DNA of 64,000 nucleotides from Phoebastria nigripes. Lineage: Eukaryota > Chordata > Aves > Procellariiformes > Diomedeidae. Below the pieces are notes generated by a model. The model did not search any database, had not been told where the DNA came from, and worked only from the letters and a program-made list of their open reading frames with translations. The DNA is taken from positions 62,001 through 126,000 of the forward strand of contig JAYKAV010002919.1 of the NCBI GenBank assembly GCA_035582835.1, in the 5' to 3' direction. Shown one piece after another: positions 1-13,413 of this stretch (its first letter is position 1; each line of letters opens with the position of its first letter). A program made the position numbers and the translations under genes.

Positions 1-1817
1 CCTGCTTTCTGGAGAAGCCCACCTCTCTCCACGGTTCACAGAGAAGCTGTAGTCAGACGAGCCTACATAGTGTAGATGAGTCTACACTCCAGTTAACCTT
101 GGAGAATCCTCCCCTTACCAAGCTTCAGAAGGAGGTCTACCAAAAAGGTTATGGATGCACTGTTATCATTGCTTTGTCTGCATGATAAACTAGGTATATT
201 CATGTCAGACTGAGCAAAAGCATCAATGCTGAAGGTCTAAGCCATCATGTCATGTACTGCAAAGGCTAAACCACACATCAGTGCTGGGCGAAAGTTGTTT
301 CACGGCACCTGGATTGCCACCGGTATTTGAGCTCCTCAGTGCCGTGGTTACTTGACCTAGCCAGATTGCAGCTGAGGCAGCTGTGCTAACCTATGATGAA
401 ATTTCAGCCTGGCTAGCAGCACAAAACTATCCTAAGTATGAACCATAAGGCATAGACAGAGCTGTAGCAAGGTGAGGGAGTGATGGGGGCAAAGACCAGC
501 AGGCATACTCGAGCCTCACTAGCTCAGGAAAAAGGTCATGAGAAGGTAGTAAGAAGCAGCTGACGGCACGAGTGGCAGCAACCAGAAAACCGCAGAGATG
601 GTGCCCTTTCTGCAATTCCAGCTGCTGTCCAAACCTAGTATCGTACTAGCCATTTGGCTGTGAGCCTTAGCAAATACAGTAAACTTCTTCCAGATCCTCA
701 GAGGAAAGACATTACAAAAGCAGAGTAGGTTTTGTAGCATTTGTGTAAGAGAGGCATGCAAGAGAAACCCAAAGAGATGAAACAATTTTTTTGGTGACCA
801 CTCTTAAAAGAAGCTTTCGCAATATTGAGATAGTATTCGTCCTGAAAATCTACAGACGTATCAAGTGGGTTGTAATGGGGCTACTCAGTCTGTACAGTAT
901 CTCTGAACACTTACTGCACAGACACATCACAGTTATAGGAACTGCATATCTAAATTTCCATGCATCACTGAAAAATCACCCCAATCTTTCCTAAATATCT
1001 CATCAGTGGGAGTTTGCATAATGACTGAGGAGGAGCCATTATGGTCTGCTATATCAGTGTGGTGTTGACCAAGGATCCCTACTAGCAGTAACATACGCAG
1101 TTTTTCTGAGACGTTTCTACTGTGCCACTCATATCTCTGAAAGTTTTAGACGTCCATTTGGGGATCATTGTGTTTGCTTGGTTTGTAAGACCAACACCTA
1201 CAGAATGTAGAAGAAACCAGGCTTACAAGAGACACTGGAATAGGGAACATTAAGGTGACAAGACAAGTAAGATCTCTTCACGTTCTCCAAAGTGATACAA
1301 CTTAAGCTAGCTTCCTCCTCTGGGTTTCTTCTGTGCTTTGTCTTCCAGGTTTGCCTGTAAGACTCAATTCTTTGGAGTGAATTCTGCCTTTCAGTTTTGT
1401 TTCTGGTGCAGTGCTGAGCGCAGTGCTTCTCTTTGGAGCAAATTCATCCTCGTAACAAACCAACCTGAGCTAAGCAGGCTTGATCGCCATCCTTTCTATC
1501 ACTTGTGTCTGGTTCACAGCTTCTCCCAGCTCAGAGTGTCACTCCAGTCACTCTCTGATGGCAGGCTTTGAAATACACTGCTAAATAGTTAAGCAAAGAT
1601 GCTACGTTTTCTGTTATGCTCAGTCTTAAGGACCAGGAGCTACTAAAACATACCCTTTTTCATCTTCTCTTCTTTTGGGAGGGTCATCCTTAACTTCCAA
1701 GAAGCTGCTTGAGATCCTAAGAAGCACTGCGGCTGTGATAGCCTATACATGCCTAGAAATAAACCTATAAATGCCAAACACTTTTCCATGAACAGAAGCA
1801 GAAATCCTGATTTTTCC

Positions 1818-1845
1818 AATGACTATTGACTTAAGAATAGTCATT
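1818..1845. repeat. 10-bp inverted repeat with 8-nt loop
   Basis: AATGACTATT and AATAGTCATT are exact reverse complements separated by GACTTAAG. Short and AT-rich; a function is not implied. Confidence 0.7.
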
Positions 1846-4448
1846 ACAATAGCTGCAGACTTGTAGGAATGTAATAGTTATCCCACTGTAGAACAAGAAG
1901 ATAATTATGGCTATATGCACAGGGCATCATTCTGCAGATCTTATTTAAGCAGAAAAACGACCACTGCCTCGATGATGACTTCAAACTAAGCATTTCCATT
2001 CTCACTGACGATTCCTCTCCCTGACCACCACATGCCTCAGCAGGGGCTCCAAAGGCAGCAGAATAATTGGGGAAAGAGCAGTTTTCTGCCAGACGTTAAG
2101 TACGGGGTGTATAAATGAGCTTCGAAGAATCCGAAACGCATCAGGAACAAGTTCTTTGGGGGTTGTTAAAAAAGAAACACGTTTCTCAGTGAAGCTGCTC
2201 CTTGACTGAGAACTGCAAAGCAATACAGCCATGGACGGATCATGTGCCCGTTCTGCATCCCCTTGAACCATCACTCGATTCATCTAGTCAGAGTTGTTTC
2301 CTCCCTGCAAGATTGTCAAGGTATTATAAATTAAGAAACTTACCAAAGAGTATGTAATCTTCCCTGAAATAGCCTGCAGATATGTCACTGTACTAAATGT
2401 GTTTCAGATTTAATGAAGCTTTAATGTCCTTTTTAATTTTGCCTGTTTCTATATCACCAGGGGTCGAGCAAGGCAATCAGCACTCAAGAGGGTGGTTTGG
2501 TTTAAAACTAGGAAAAACTCATTTGCTTATGAGTTGCACTGTATTTTCTTAATTAAATTTACTAAGTAAAATGGTTTAAGTTCAGCCAACCAATGACCTC
2601 TGTATGTAGATTTAGATTTATAAATAGCGTCACAGTTAAAGTAAAGAAAAAAAAAAAAAAACCACCAAAAAACAAACAGATTAGAGCTTCACTAAAGGGA
2701 TTTTCATACTCTCTATCATCTGTCTCAAGGAAGTCGTATAAACATATGCAGCACAAGCCCAATGCAGGATACAAAAAAATGTAAACTACCAAATTAACAC
2801 ACTATCAAAAACTATATATCTCCTCTGCATTTACACAATGAAACTCAGGAGCTTGCAATTTTGTTTTTAAGGCATTATAACAAAAATACAGTATTTCCAT
2901 TCACACTAGTTAGGTTCGGGAACTGATCAGTATTTTATGTAGCTCTGGATACTAAGGAGGGGAGTAGGGAATGCTTGAACTTCAAGGAGCTGGTTCTCAT
3001 TTCCCTATGGATACCTTCCCACTACACAAGAACTGTAAAAACCATCATTTAAAAGGGCCCAGTGAATTGCAATGCCAGCGTGGTATGGAAATATAAATGA
3101 GAATCAGACCATATCAGCAAGAAATATGTCAGAGTAACACTCTCCTAAGCTATTTCACTTCAGAGCAACTACGTGTCAGTGTAGGGGTTTTTTTTGGGGG
3201 GGTGGCGGTGTGTGTGGTTTTTTTTTTTTAAACTATTACTTTCTTAGACATAGAAGTAGCCCATCAGAGCACTTAAAACGCTCATCTTATGGTGTTCAGT
3301 GAGCTTGTGCCCTGAAAAATGACGTGCACTTCCCAGCGCAAGCACCTGATAGGAGCCGTCCCCCAGGCTTGGACAGAGGTGCAGATGGATGTACGGGGTG
3401 CACCATCAGATTTTAAACCAGTACTTGATAAACTGAAAAATAATCCCAGATTATTAAATAATAGGCCGAGGTACAGTGTGCACGTGTGCTGATTTTTATC
3501 AAAATATATCTAAAAAATCATAAAGAAAAGTAAAAAGAACATGAGGCAGCCAGTTTCGGTAGAGTCAGGTGCCTAAACCATCTGTACTGAGCAGCCATAA
3601 GAAGGGCTGGAAAGCCCTTCTAACCTGTTCTCAAATACATACATTTAAAGTGCAGATAAGTGAACACAAAATTAAAATGACTTGTTGAAATAACGTAATT
3701 AGTAATTTTGGAACTGAAAATGGAAATCCGGAAATCCTCACTAAACAAAGCGCTTTCTCTACATCGCTCTTTTAAAATGTTACTTGCCTGCCTGTGTATT
3801 GTCAATAAGAATTACAATAGCAACTTGGTCCGTATCCTGTTCAAAAAGTGACTGAGGGAAGGGAGTTCAAAACATATTTTTAGGACACTCAGGCAATAAA
3901 GTCTCCCACTTAGATTATTGTCTATGTTGTGCAAGTTGTTTTTTAATTTACAGTTATACTGAAAAGCATGGGATGTTTTTATTCTTAATTTAGACACATT
4001 CCATGTTTCTCAGCATAACTGCAAATTGAAAATAAGCACTTACAATATCGCTAGTGATCTAGCCGAAGGAGGACTTTATAGTCTGAAATGTTCTAAAATT
4101 TGTTCTTAATTACCTTGTGCACATTTTACACAATTAAATTTCCATCTAAGGATTTTGCATTTAGATTGTGCTCTGCAGTTAAACCCTCATTTTATGGAAA
4201 AGCAGCCGCCACTTCGGAACATTCAGACACAGGAAACTTTAAAAATCAGACTTAACTACTGGATAACATAAAATTCCCTAGGTGAAATTTCATTCCAAGA
4301 CCAATTTATACATTCCTAGATAGATGGCTTAAAATCACCTGAAACTCTGCAGGGTATGGACCTTAATAAATATTAAATACCTCAAAAACTACTCTAAGAT
4401 TTTTCTTTCCTTCTAATATCAATTTCACTGTCCTCTTATTGCACAGTT

Positions 4449-4469
4449 AAAAAAAAAAAAAAAAAAAAA
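4449..4469 (+). repeat. A21 homopolymer
   Basis: Twenty-one A in a row. Simple sequence; no associated element recognised. Confidence 0.9.
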
Positions 4470-4969
4470 GAATCCAAAAGGATATAACAGCAATTTACCA
4501 GCGTTAAAGTGCTTCTGAGGTTAAACTGACAACAAAGAAGAACAGAAACACAAAGCATCTTGAAGTAGGGTTTCAATTAAATGTGCAGGATTTAGTAATG
4601 CAGGACGAAAAAAGAGTTACAAATTAATTTAATCTTCTGCCTATAGTTTGCAGCTGCACTCCAAAGTGTCTGGGGCTTAAGAACAAAGCCTTGAAAGGCC
4701 TCAGAGTGAGGAAAGCTTCAATTTTTAATGTATAACGCCATTAGCTGATAACTTGTGGAATCTGCGACCCCTGCGGAGGGGCATAAGCGCGGGTAACAGA
4801 GACTGATGAAGTGACATATTTGTTCACGTCTAGGACTATGAGGAAGAAGGTTATTACTAATACCGTCAGGCCCAACAGAAATATGCCCTAATAACCTTTG
4901 GGACATTCCTTGGCTTGAGCAGATGAGTTCGAGATCTCTCTACATAAAATATATTAAAAATCAAAGCCT

Positions 4970-5300
4970 AATTCACCTTAATTAAAGATAATTAGTTTCA
5001 CTTTGAGTTCTTTTAAATATGAACTATAGTAAATGCACTGCAAACTAAAGACTGCAGACAATCATGATTAAATTGCACATTTCTTCCTCGCCACAAATCC
5101 CTTATATTACCAGGCTTTTACCGCTCCGTCTTCAAAGGTGTTGCTCAGAATAGCAGCGCCTTTTCCAAAGGGAAAAAGGTGAGACACGAGCCTTTCAGGG
5201 CCAATCTATGGAAATTGTCAGGTGCAAAATTCACACAAATGGTCCATAAAGATTAATGAGACTACTTGTTTGAGTAGAGAGGCTTCCCGCTTATTTGTTT
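4970..5300. promoter_or_regulatory. Candidate intronic conserved noncoding element
   Basis: Contains clustered homeobox-like sites (CCTTAATTAAAG, GATAATTAG, CATGATTAAATTG, AGATTAATGAG) in non-repetitive sequence. Texture-based call only; borders approximate. Confidence 0.2.
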
Positions 5301-5809
5301 GCTGGATTTAGATACAATACCTAAAGGAAAAAAAAAAACGTTGAAGTCGGTTGTGCTGGTGGAAATGCATCTCAACTTCAGCGAAGCAGCAGCACCGCTG
5401 TTCTCCATCTCCACTGGCACGAGAGAGTTCACCTGCCATTACAAACCAATTAAACAACAGGGAAAGGCAGACTCAACTGACAAACATTTCTAAATCTTTG
5501 ACTTTTTAAAAGTAGAAACGGCTATTCTACACAGTATAAGAACAGGGAACATTAATCTATATTACATAATCCGATACATTACGAATACACCGCAGCTGAT
5601 GTTATCCCTTAATTGTCCGCTCATCTAGCTACTCAGGTAGAGAACTGTATTATTTATTTCGCTGCCGCACAGACTGCCTGCAGTGGCCTAAGAGCAATTG
5701 CTGAGAAAGATGATACATTGAGGTCTCAACCCGCGCAAACTGTACCTAAACTTACACTTTATTGCAGCTTAGTTCACAATCTTCACCTAATATAGGGTTA
5801 CATCCCAGT

Positions 5810-6170
5810 GCAGCGAGCGGATAAATCATCCTGGAATATTACTCTGGCTAAGTTTAGCTGTGAGTGGAGCATATGTGCTTCCGAGTCACTGAAGCAAAGG
5901 CCCATAAAATACACTAATTACTGGAAGTTATGGTCACTGAGTGATTGATAGCGCTCTGCGAGGCAACTTCCCTGTTTTCAGCTATTCTGACGGGCCTCCC
6001 CCACCACACAGCAATTATTAATTCATGACCCAACCCTCAGGCACTGGTACCTTTACTTCTAATTCCGCTACCACAAAGATCGTGATGTAGCTGGACATTG
6101 TCTGTCTTCATCCTGGTGGCCACTGAAGATGGCAGACGAGGAAACGGAGCTAACGGCCACTGCTTGGAGA
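5810..6170. promoter_or_regulatory. Candidate intronic conserved noncoding element
   Basis: Non-repetitive sequence of moderate GC with CACTAATTACTGG, GTGATTGATAGC and CAATTATTAATTCATG motifs. Texture-based call only; borders approximate. Confidence 0.2.
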
Positions 6171-6250
6171 AATTGCTCAAAATAGCTCAAGGGAAAAAAA
6201 ATAATAAAAATGTAGGCCAGCTTTTTCCTAAGAACAAGTTTCTGAAATGC

Positions 6251-6270
6251 ATCATTCTGTACAGAATGAT
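6251..6270. repeat. 20-bp perfect palindrome
   Basis: ATCATTCTGTACAGAATGAT is its own reverse complement over all 20 bases; the next base on each side does not pair. It could be a dyad protein-binding site or chance. No loop is present, so hairpin extrusion would need negative supercoiling. Confidence 0.9.
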
Positions 6271-6930
6271 TAAAACTACATAAATATTCTACAATAAGAA
6301 CAATTCAAGTTATTGAACAAAATTCTGTGTGTAAAAAATGTGTTACAGCCACTCTCAATGGCCGAGTGACGCAGGCGAGGATTTGTCCATACAAGTCACA
6401 AACACCACACTACTATAGTCCTTAAAACCAGAGAGTAACAAGGTAAGGCTCATTGCAAAAAAGCACTTTTTATTTTCTTGCTTTCCTTAATCCTAAACGA
6501 AAGATGTCCGTTACTAAGTAGTCCCACCTATGCAGTTATCCATGGTCCAAGCTGCAAGGCAGCTCAAGGCATGAGTCTGCTCTCAGCCATACTTCATGAA
6601 ACCAAAAAAAGGCCAGAAATGAAACATTTTCTCCATAAAGTTGGTTCCTTTTCAGGAAGGGTCTGGCCAAGGGCTGGGGCCACAGAAACCAGCACTGCCC
6701 GAGGCCCTGCTATCAGCAGCGAGAAGATGTCAGCCCACAGAGATGGTAATCCAGCATTTTCAGAAACACTTGGTTTAAGTTTTCTCTAATATTAATATTA
6801 TTTAGAATGATTTACAGTGACAAAGTAAACACCCATCACATCCAAGCATTGCTGGTTATTAGAAGGCTGGGCACAGAAGTGAGGCTTGGTTTTTTTTATT
6901 AGTTTAGAGAAGGTTAGAATTCAGTAAGGG

Positions 6931-6952
6931 AAAAAAAAAAAAAAAAAAAAAA
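6931..6952 (+). repeat. A22 homopolymer
   Basis: Twenty-two A in a row. Simple sequence; no associated element recognised. Confidence 0.9.
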
Positions 6953-9559
6953 GAGTAATTTAAGACACATCATACTGTATCTACTGAAATGTGCCCAGAT
7001 CCATCTAATGCATTAATTTAAGAACTTCCTGAATTCTCAGTGTAGGAATGGGGAGATCATGCTCTTCACATGTTTGCTTAATGATGACCTCATGCCTTCT
7101 GCTACGAGCCATTCTCAGTGGCTCTACCAGCACCAGCAGCATCACCATGGCAAGGCCTTTCCCAGTCTCTCCAGTTTAAACACGCAGAATAAAGTTCTGC
7201 TCATTCCAAGCACACAAAAAGCAAGGACAAGTCCAGTAAGAACAGTCACTTGATCGGCGATACCTCACTTCAGCCAAGTATTTTGTTACAATATCAAGAC
7301 TCCTGCTCTGCACGGAGATTAAACGCAAATTCTCCTTTCCCATTTAAGCTTGACCCTTGCCATCTTCTAATGGGCTATTTTAATTAATATTCCTCCTGCC
7401 TCTACTCAGCGTAGCTTTTGACACTGTAGGTCACTGCATGGTCCGTGTCTGCTTCCAGCAGCCACACAGACATTCTCAGTTGCCCCATGATGATTGTACC
7501 CCTTTCTACCAAACCTTCACCAAGTCTCCAGTGCCACTATAGAAAGCTATGCTGTACCACCAAGCTTCAGGTCTCAGATTTCCCCCCGCATCTGTCCACC
7601 TGCTATTGTTTAGGTAAGGGTGTAAAATAGATGAAAGACCAACCATTATGTCCACACATAAGTGAAATCCTGCAGAAGACCAAACTGTGGTCTGCAGGAG
7701 TTCCTGCAGATCAGCTCACAATCTTGACCTTGAACCATTATCACTTCAAAGCTGATGATATGTGACTGACCACATATTTTAGACTCCTTAGAAAGAATTC
7801 TTCTGAAACCTCCTCTCCTTGACCAGACTACATATACGTGAGTCTTTACATCAGTTTTATGCAGTGAAACATCTTAAAGATTGAAGTGCTTTAAGAGAAT
7901 CATCTTAAAGCAGAGCTGCTTCTCCTGTCACACCCTCTTCAAACATGTTCCTCCTCTTTGCCTTCATGGTCTGAGTGAGCTCTTCTTACATCTCCGTCTG
8001 TGCTCCCAGCCCAAGTGTGCTGGAGAGTCTAAGACTCCATAATGCTGACATTGCATGCATTCAGCGTTAACCCCGCTCAGAAGATATGTATGTGTGCCTG
8101 AAATACACGATGTAAGGCATGTTTGTTGGATATATATTGGTGTTCCTATGGTGTGGGAATGCACACAACTGCTAAAAATCTGTCCTATGACTGCTTGGAA
8201 TATTGCTTAAAACAGCATCCTAACACAAATGTCATAAACAACTAGCAACCCTTGAAAGCTCTTGCAAATACACAGATGACAGAGAACTCTGATGACCAAA
8301 GACTTAAAAGTCTCATTTTTGGAGTTTTAAGAACTTGTTTCTAACATTAAAACTGATATACAAACTCCTCTTCCCTGAAGGAGAGAACACTGATCATCTT
8401 TGCAAGAAAAGTTAATTTTAAAAGGAGGCCTGAAACACAGGAAAGTAGCTGTTTTTCTCAGCAGAGTACAGTGGAAAGTAGAGACGAGGATGTGATACAA
8501 AAGGAGGTGCAAAAAGTTATCATTAGCCAAGCACATGAGCTCATATTCTACTTCCAAAACTTACTCGGTTTATGGCATAAGCAAATCACTTTCATTTCCT
8601 GCATTTCAATATAATATAATACCAATTCTATCTGTAGATAAAATGAGCCCTGGATCTTCTGGCAAAGATCTGCAAGCCTATACTTTGCCTCAACGAACAA
8701 CTCGGATCACAACTCAATTCCATTCCCTTCCCAAAATTCCCTTCTCCTCACCTGCCATCTCTCCTCATGACATGTAGGAGACTCTGGTCCTCAGGATTGT
8801 CTCGAGAGCATGCCAGCACTCCTCAGCAGGCAGCTTTGAGATGGTAAAATCCAGGAGAAAACCAAGAAGCAGAAGAGCAAACCAGGAGAACCCCTGTGGA
8901 AGCAGGAGGACCTGAGAACACACCAGGGTCCCACCAAAGCTCTTCTCACCCAGCTTCTTGTCTCTTACAGCAGTCTCTTATCCCAGGAGAAGTGGCTCAG
9001 CTGAAGGTGACAGTAGTATACCTACTCCTCAAACTTCTCCACAAAAAGGCACCACTGGACAAGAATGCTGCCTATCAAAAACCAAGAGGATGTACCTTAC
9101 CCCATTTTGGATGCTTTGAAGTTCACTTTCAGATAGCAGCCATGCAAGGTAGGATTAGAGTCCTATTGGAAAGTAATAAATATTAGGCAATCTAATTTAT
9201 CCTCCTGTGCAGGGCACGGTTCTGGGAGGGAGACTGAATCGGTTACAAAACGCAAAAAGCACAGACTCAGCCCAGTCAGCCTGGAGTGTATTTTATGACT
9301 GAGTGAGAAACCCCTGAAAAACAGCTTTTATAATGAAAATGCTGACATAGTCTTCAATGTAGTGACAGCAATGTCATTGGTTTAAATTGAACTTGCTTTG
9401 TCAACCCAAGAGCACTTAAATAAAACATCTAAAAACCTCATGAAAACACACAAACTATTTGTGATGAAACACTTTCAAACAGTTTTACAGATTATGTATT
9501 CAATTTAATTCACTTCAAAAAAGCCTGAAGAAAGAAATGCAAACTCAAAAAAATGAAAG

Positions 9560-9580
9560 AATAATAATAATAATAAAAAA
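9560..9580 (+). repeat. ATA simple repeat
   Basis: About five ATA/AAT units running into an A run; a separate T tract follows at about 9600. Microsatellite. Confidence 0.8.
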
Positions 9581-12248
9581 GCTAGCAGCATTTCTTCTCT
9601 TTTTTTTTTTTTTTCCCCTTTTTCTTTTGGCAAAGGGAAGACTGAACACCCTCAGACACCTCTTACTTCAAAAGGAACAAGAACGCTCCCCATCTCTCAA
9701 AACTTAGGTGGTACCCACATCTAATACTTTTCACACCCTGCTAGCAAGTTTTTTGGGGCAGTTTTCTTAACCTTCAAAAGTAACATTTCAGTTTCTCATT
9801 ACACATAGCTTTGCAGCAAAGAAATTCAAGACATTTTAAAGGCTCAGAAGACTATTAAAGAAAATGAGAAGATTTACTTAGCTGCTATTTTATATTATCA
9901 TACGTCAGAACAGCCCTTGCTAACTTGGTCCCAACATGCCATTTCTTTTAAATTAACATGCTATAACTGTGCTAGCTTGAAGTTGTAGGGATTGGAGTAC
10001 TACGATACTAAGTGCAGATGATTTTAAAATCCTACAGCAAATGCTAACTTCCCTTTTTAACAGTTCCATCAACAAGAGCCTGGGTGTCTCCACTACCAAT
10101 CCCCATGTCAATACAGTGTTACTTTAATGACAGTGACCTTGTGTGGCTCTTTGAGCATCTTCTTCACCTTTTCTGAGACATTTTTCTAAGCCACTGTCCT
10201 TGCTTTCATCATTTAACACATCACTCAAACCACTTCAATAAAACAGCGATCATGTTGAAGAGAGGTCTCGGAGGACCAGATGACATACCAATTAACAAAG
10301 CACACAGAACCAAATTGTTTTTTGTACATTTGGTTCAGAAAACATTCGTGGAAAGTGAGAGGAAAAAAAAAAGTTGAGAAGGTTTAAAAGAGGAGAGCAA
10401 ATGCAAATTAAAGGAGTTTTCCTAATGTTGGCTAATACAATGCGAAATTCATCCTTCAAATCAAATTCACAACCACCCAGGTTACCCACTAGTAATCCTA
10501 AACGAAATTCCAAATATTTTGGTCTACGTGGTAAATCATCATATTGCTGCTGCACATCGAAATACATCTTCTATTCAGCAAAGGAACCAGTAAATGCTTG
10601 CTCTATAGGACTTCTGCACTTATATCATTCTACTCCACTGTGAATCAGGAAGAACACCATAGTCAAATCTTAATGTAATACAATCTTGGTTTAGCCCTTC
10701 GTTGGCTAGATTCATTTACAGAGTGCGTGAGTACATTCTGTATCTCTCCCAAAATTGTGAGGGCTCTCCAGCATCACAAACCATTAATTTGCAGTAAAAC
10801 AAATTAAGAGAACTGCATCCCCTGTGACACGTTAAAGTATGTCATTATTGTAATTCAGAGTTAGCTTCAGTCAGTCTCTGGAAGATTTACAAGATCTGAA
10901 TGCAATGATTCAGCATTAAGTATTTTCACTTTGGTTAAAACTGATTTGGCAAGGAATTTATTGTTTGAAAACATAACAATGGTCTTGGTTAACTTTCAGG
11001 CTACAAAATGTGAAATTTGCCTTGATTCAGAGGGCCAGCACCAAGACTACTTAACTTCTATCTAATCTGCTAAAAACATCAGTTGCACTTCACGAAAAGG
11101 TATATTCAGCTTCACCTTAATGATACTGTATTATACCAGGAAAAAAGGGAAGGGCACCTATATTTTTCTATTAATCGTATCATGTCTTTGTCAGGCTGTG
11201 CAAGAAAGATGATGGAAGTCATCAATGGTTTGAATGACCTGTAGGAGGAAACAACTGTCCTTGAGTTGAAAAACTCTCCTGAGAGCTCATTGCTCGAGCT
11301 GGCAAGGCTACAAGGGTTTCCGACCGTAGCTGGCTTGTTTGCGGCCAGCCCAGGCCAGCGTGAAAAAGGCTACATGAACATACCCTTCTGTCACCACCAG
11401 ACCAGAGCTACCTGCCCCTTCTCCCGGACCAGACCAAGCCAGAGCTGATTTTACTGGTCAAGACGCGATCATAACACAGGCATTTCTACTCAGCTTATAC
11501 ACTCTGGGTTATCTTTCCTATAAACAATCATCCGTTTTTATAAAGTCATTGAAATTCATGTTTCTTAAAACATCTGATGAACCCTAAGCTGAAAAAACCA
11601 ACCTTTTTCCTGAATCCAAACTGACTTTGTTCTGACTAAATCTGCAGAAAGCGTGGCTTCTCCTGAATGACTGCATTTACGACCACATTCTCTTTGAACT
11701 GCTTCATTTTGATAAGACTTTCTCCTGCTTGAAACTATCTTTGTGGGAAATCTTTCTAAAAGCCCTTCCGAACATTTAAATTCAAACCCTTTATTTAATC
11801 ACACAGGGAGAGACTCCTACCATCGTGCAAATATTTCTGTGAAGATTTTGCAAGGCCATTAACTAGCTCAAACCTTGAATCTGCATAACACTATTTTAAC
11901 CCGAATAATAGCCCACACCCTGTCCTGGCCTGCAAAGATGCTATACAGAAATACCATCATCTTCAATCCCATGCAGAGGCAGCCATGTACCAGGCCCTAC
12001 TTCTTACTCTCAGATGGAGTTTTATTAGAGGGTTTAAGACTGTTACATGGTTTGTACAGAGGCTCTTTGTATCTAACCAAATTGAACGCAGCAAGAACAA
12101 ACCCATTCTAAATACAGCCAAGAAATTTAGCAATAGTTAAAAGCACGCACATATAAAAGAGTATACAAAGACTACATTAAATTATTTTGATGTTAGATTT
12201 CATTTGATTCTTCCAATGTGCACATGAAAAGGATAGATATTTGCATAC

Positions 12249-12320
12249 CTCCATGAAGGAAATCCCTAGACTCCAAACATCCGAATGAATTCCGTACTGT
12301 TCTCCTGAAATCCGCTCAGG
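12249..12320 (-). CDS. MAP2K5: MAP2K5 exon: APE motif to helix F
   Basis: This 72-nt, phase 0-0 exon encodes 24 residues: PERISGEQYGIHSDVWS followed by LGISFME (human 325-348). PE completes the APE motif; SDVWSLG is the signature of helix F, whose Asp anchors the catalytic spine. The acceptor is CTTTGCAG and the donor is GTATGC. It is the last exon in the window in sense direction. The next human exon begins LALGRFPYPQ and, from memory of annotated isoforms that lack residues 349-358, is an alternatively included 30-nt exon. I looked for it on the minus strand between 1 and 12248 and did not find it. Confidence 0.98.
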
Positions 12321-13382
12321 CTGCAAAGAGACGGAAAGAAACATCTTCTTGAGCCTAGCAAACAAACATACGTACTTATTCCACAAAAGCTAGCCCAGGG
12401 CAAACAAATCAACTGAGAAAATGCAAAAAAGCTTAAAGCTCACCAGCTAACCTGGCAGAGAGCAAATCCACTCTTCAAACATGACTTATTTATTTATTTT
12501 TGCCTCTTCTGCAAGAGCAAAGGACTCGGTTATGCTCAGGCTTGTGGCCATGCATTGCTATGCACCTTGTAAAGTTGGCCTTGGCACTTGTGTTTGGGCT
12601 GTTTTATCCAACAAAAAAGCCAATGGCTTGCACACCGCAGCAAAGCGCAAGGTCAAGTTGTGAGAGTCCAATGGTATATACATCTACTGCTATGCCCAGG
12701 CACGGCAGCAAGGTACACTAGGAAAACGGACTCCTAATGTTGAGTCAAGGGGTTGGGGAGTAACTATGGTTTAAAAAGCAAAGTTATCAAAGCCAAAAGA
12801 ATCAATGAAGTCACATGCCAGCAATTTTATTTGATATACTTTTTAATTTCATTTTTGACCTATAGAAAAAAAGACTTCACTCAAAACTATTAATAGCAAG
12901 TTTAATGCCTCATGAAATAGAATGCTGTAAAATATAACTGCTAGTTTTTACTTGAAAGCTACAATTTAAGCATTTCCAAGGTCAAGTACAGCATGAAATG
13001 TAACAATAAAAGGCTCCATGAGACTTCTCTCCCCACTGTGCTGTTAATGCACCTGTCTAGCCCAACCACCTACGAAGCACTGGCTGTATTTTTAGTCTTT
13101 AATAATCCAGAGACCTTTTTTAGAAAACAAACTCCCAAATTAGTGCCAGTCCAATGTGTTTTCGGATGTTTACTCTGCACTGCTAATCCCAGGTCAAGAG
13201 CTTTTATCGCAGCATGAATGTTAAGTAAAAAACACAGTGCTGCCACATGAATGGGTGGATTCAAGGATAGCCTTCCACAACTGCCATAACCTAAAAAAAA
13301 AAAACCACCCCAGAATGTAACTGGAACAAAACCTTTTTGACTGAGCCTCATTTATTTTGAGCTGAACAGTGACCCAAAAATC

Positions 13383-13407
<25 letters not shown>
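13383..13407 (+). repeat. T25 homopolymer
   Basis: Twenty-five T in a row (A25 in the gene's sense strand). No retrocopy recognised next to it. Confidence 0.9.

Positions 13408-13413
<6 letters not shown>

Larger units (their letters stand above)
1..12248 (-). other. MAP2K5: MAP2K5 intron, partial (3' of the helix F exon), at least 12.2 kb
   Basis: This is intronic sequence from the donor of the helix F exon to the left edge. It holds A tracts at 2647-2661, 4449-4469 and 6931-6952, an ATA repeat near 9560, a 20-bp perfect palindrome (6251-6270), a 10-bp inverted repeat (1818-1845) and enhancer-like blocks at about 4970-5300 and 5810-6170. No downstream MAP2K5 exon was found in it, and no transposon was recognised. 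Confidence 0.85.

Noticed and set aside
4340..4365. Possible downstream MAP2K5 exon (GGTCCATACCC on the minus strand resembles part of the GRFPYPQ coding sequence)
   Set aside because: The frame does not give the FPYPQ peptide and there are no matching splice sites.
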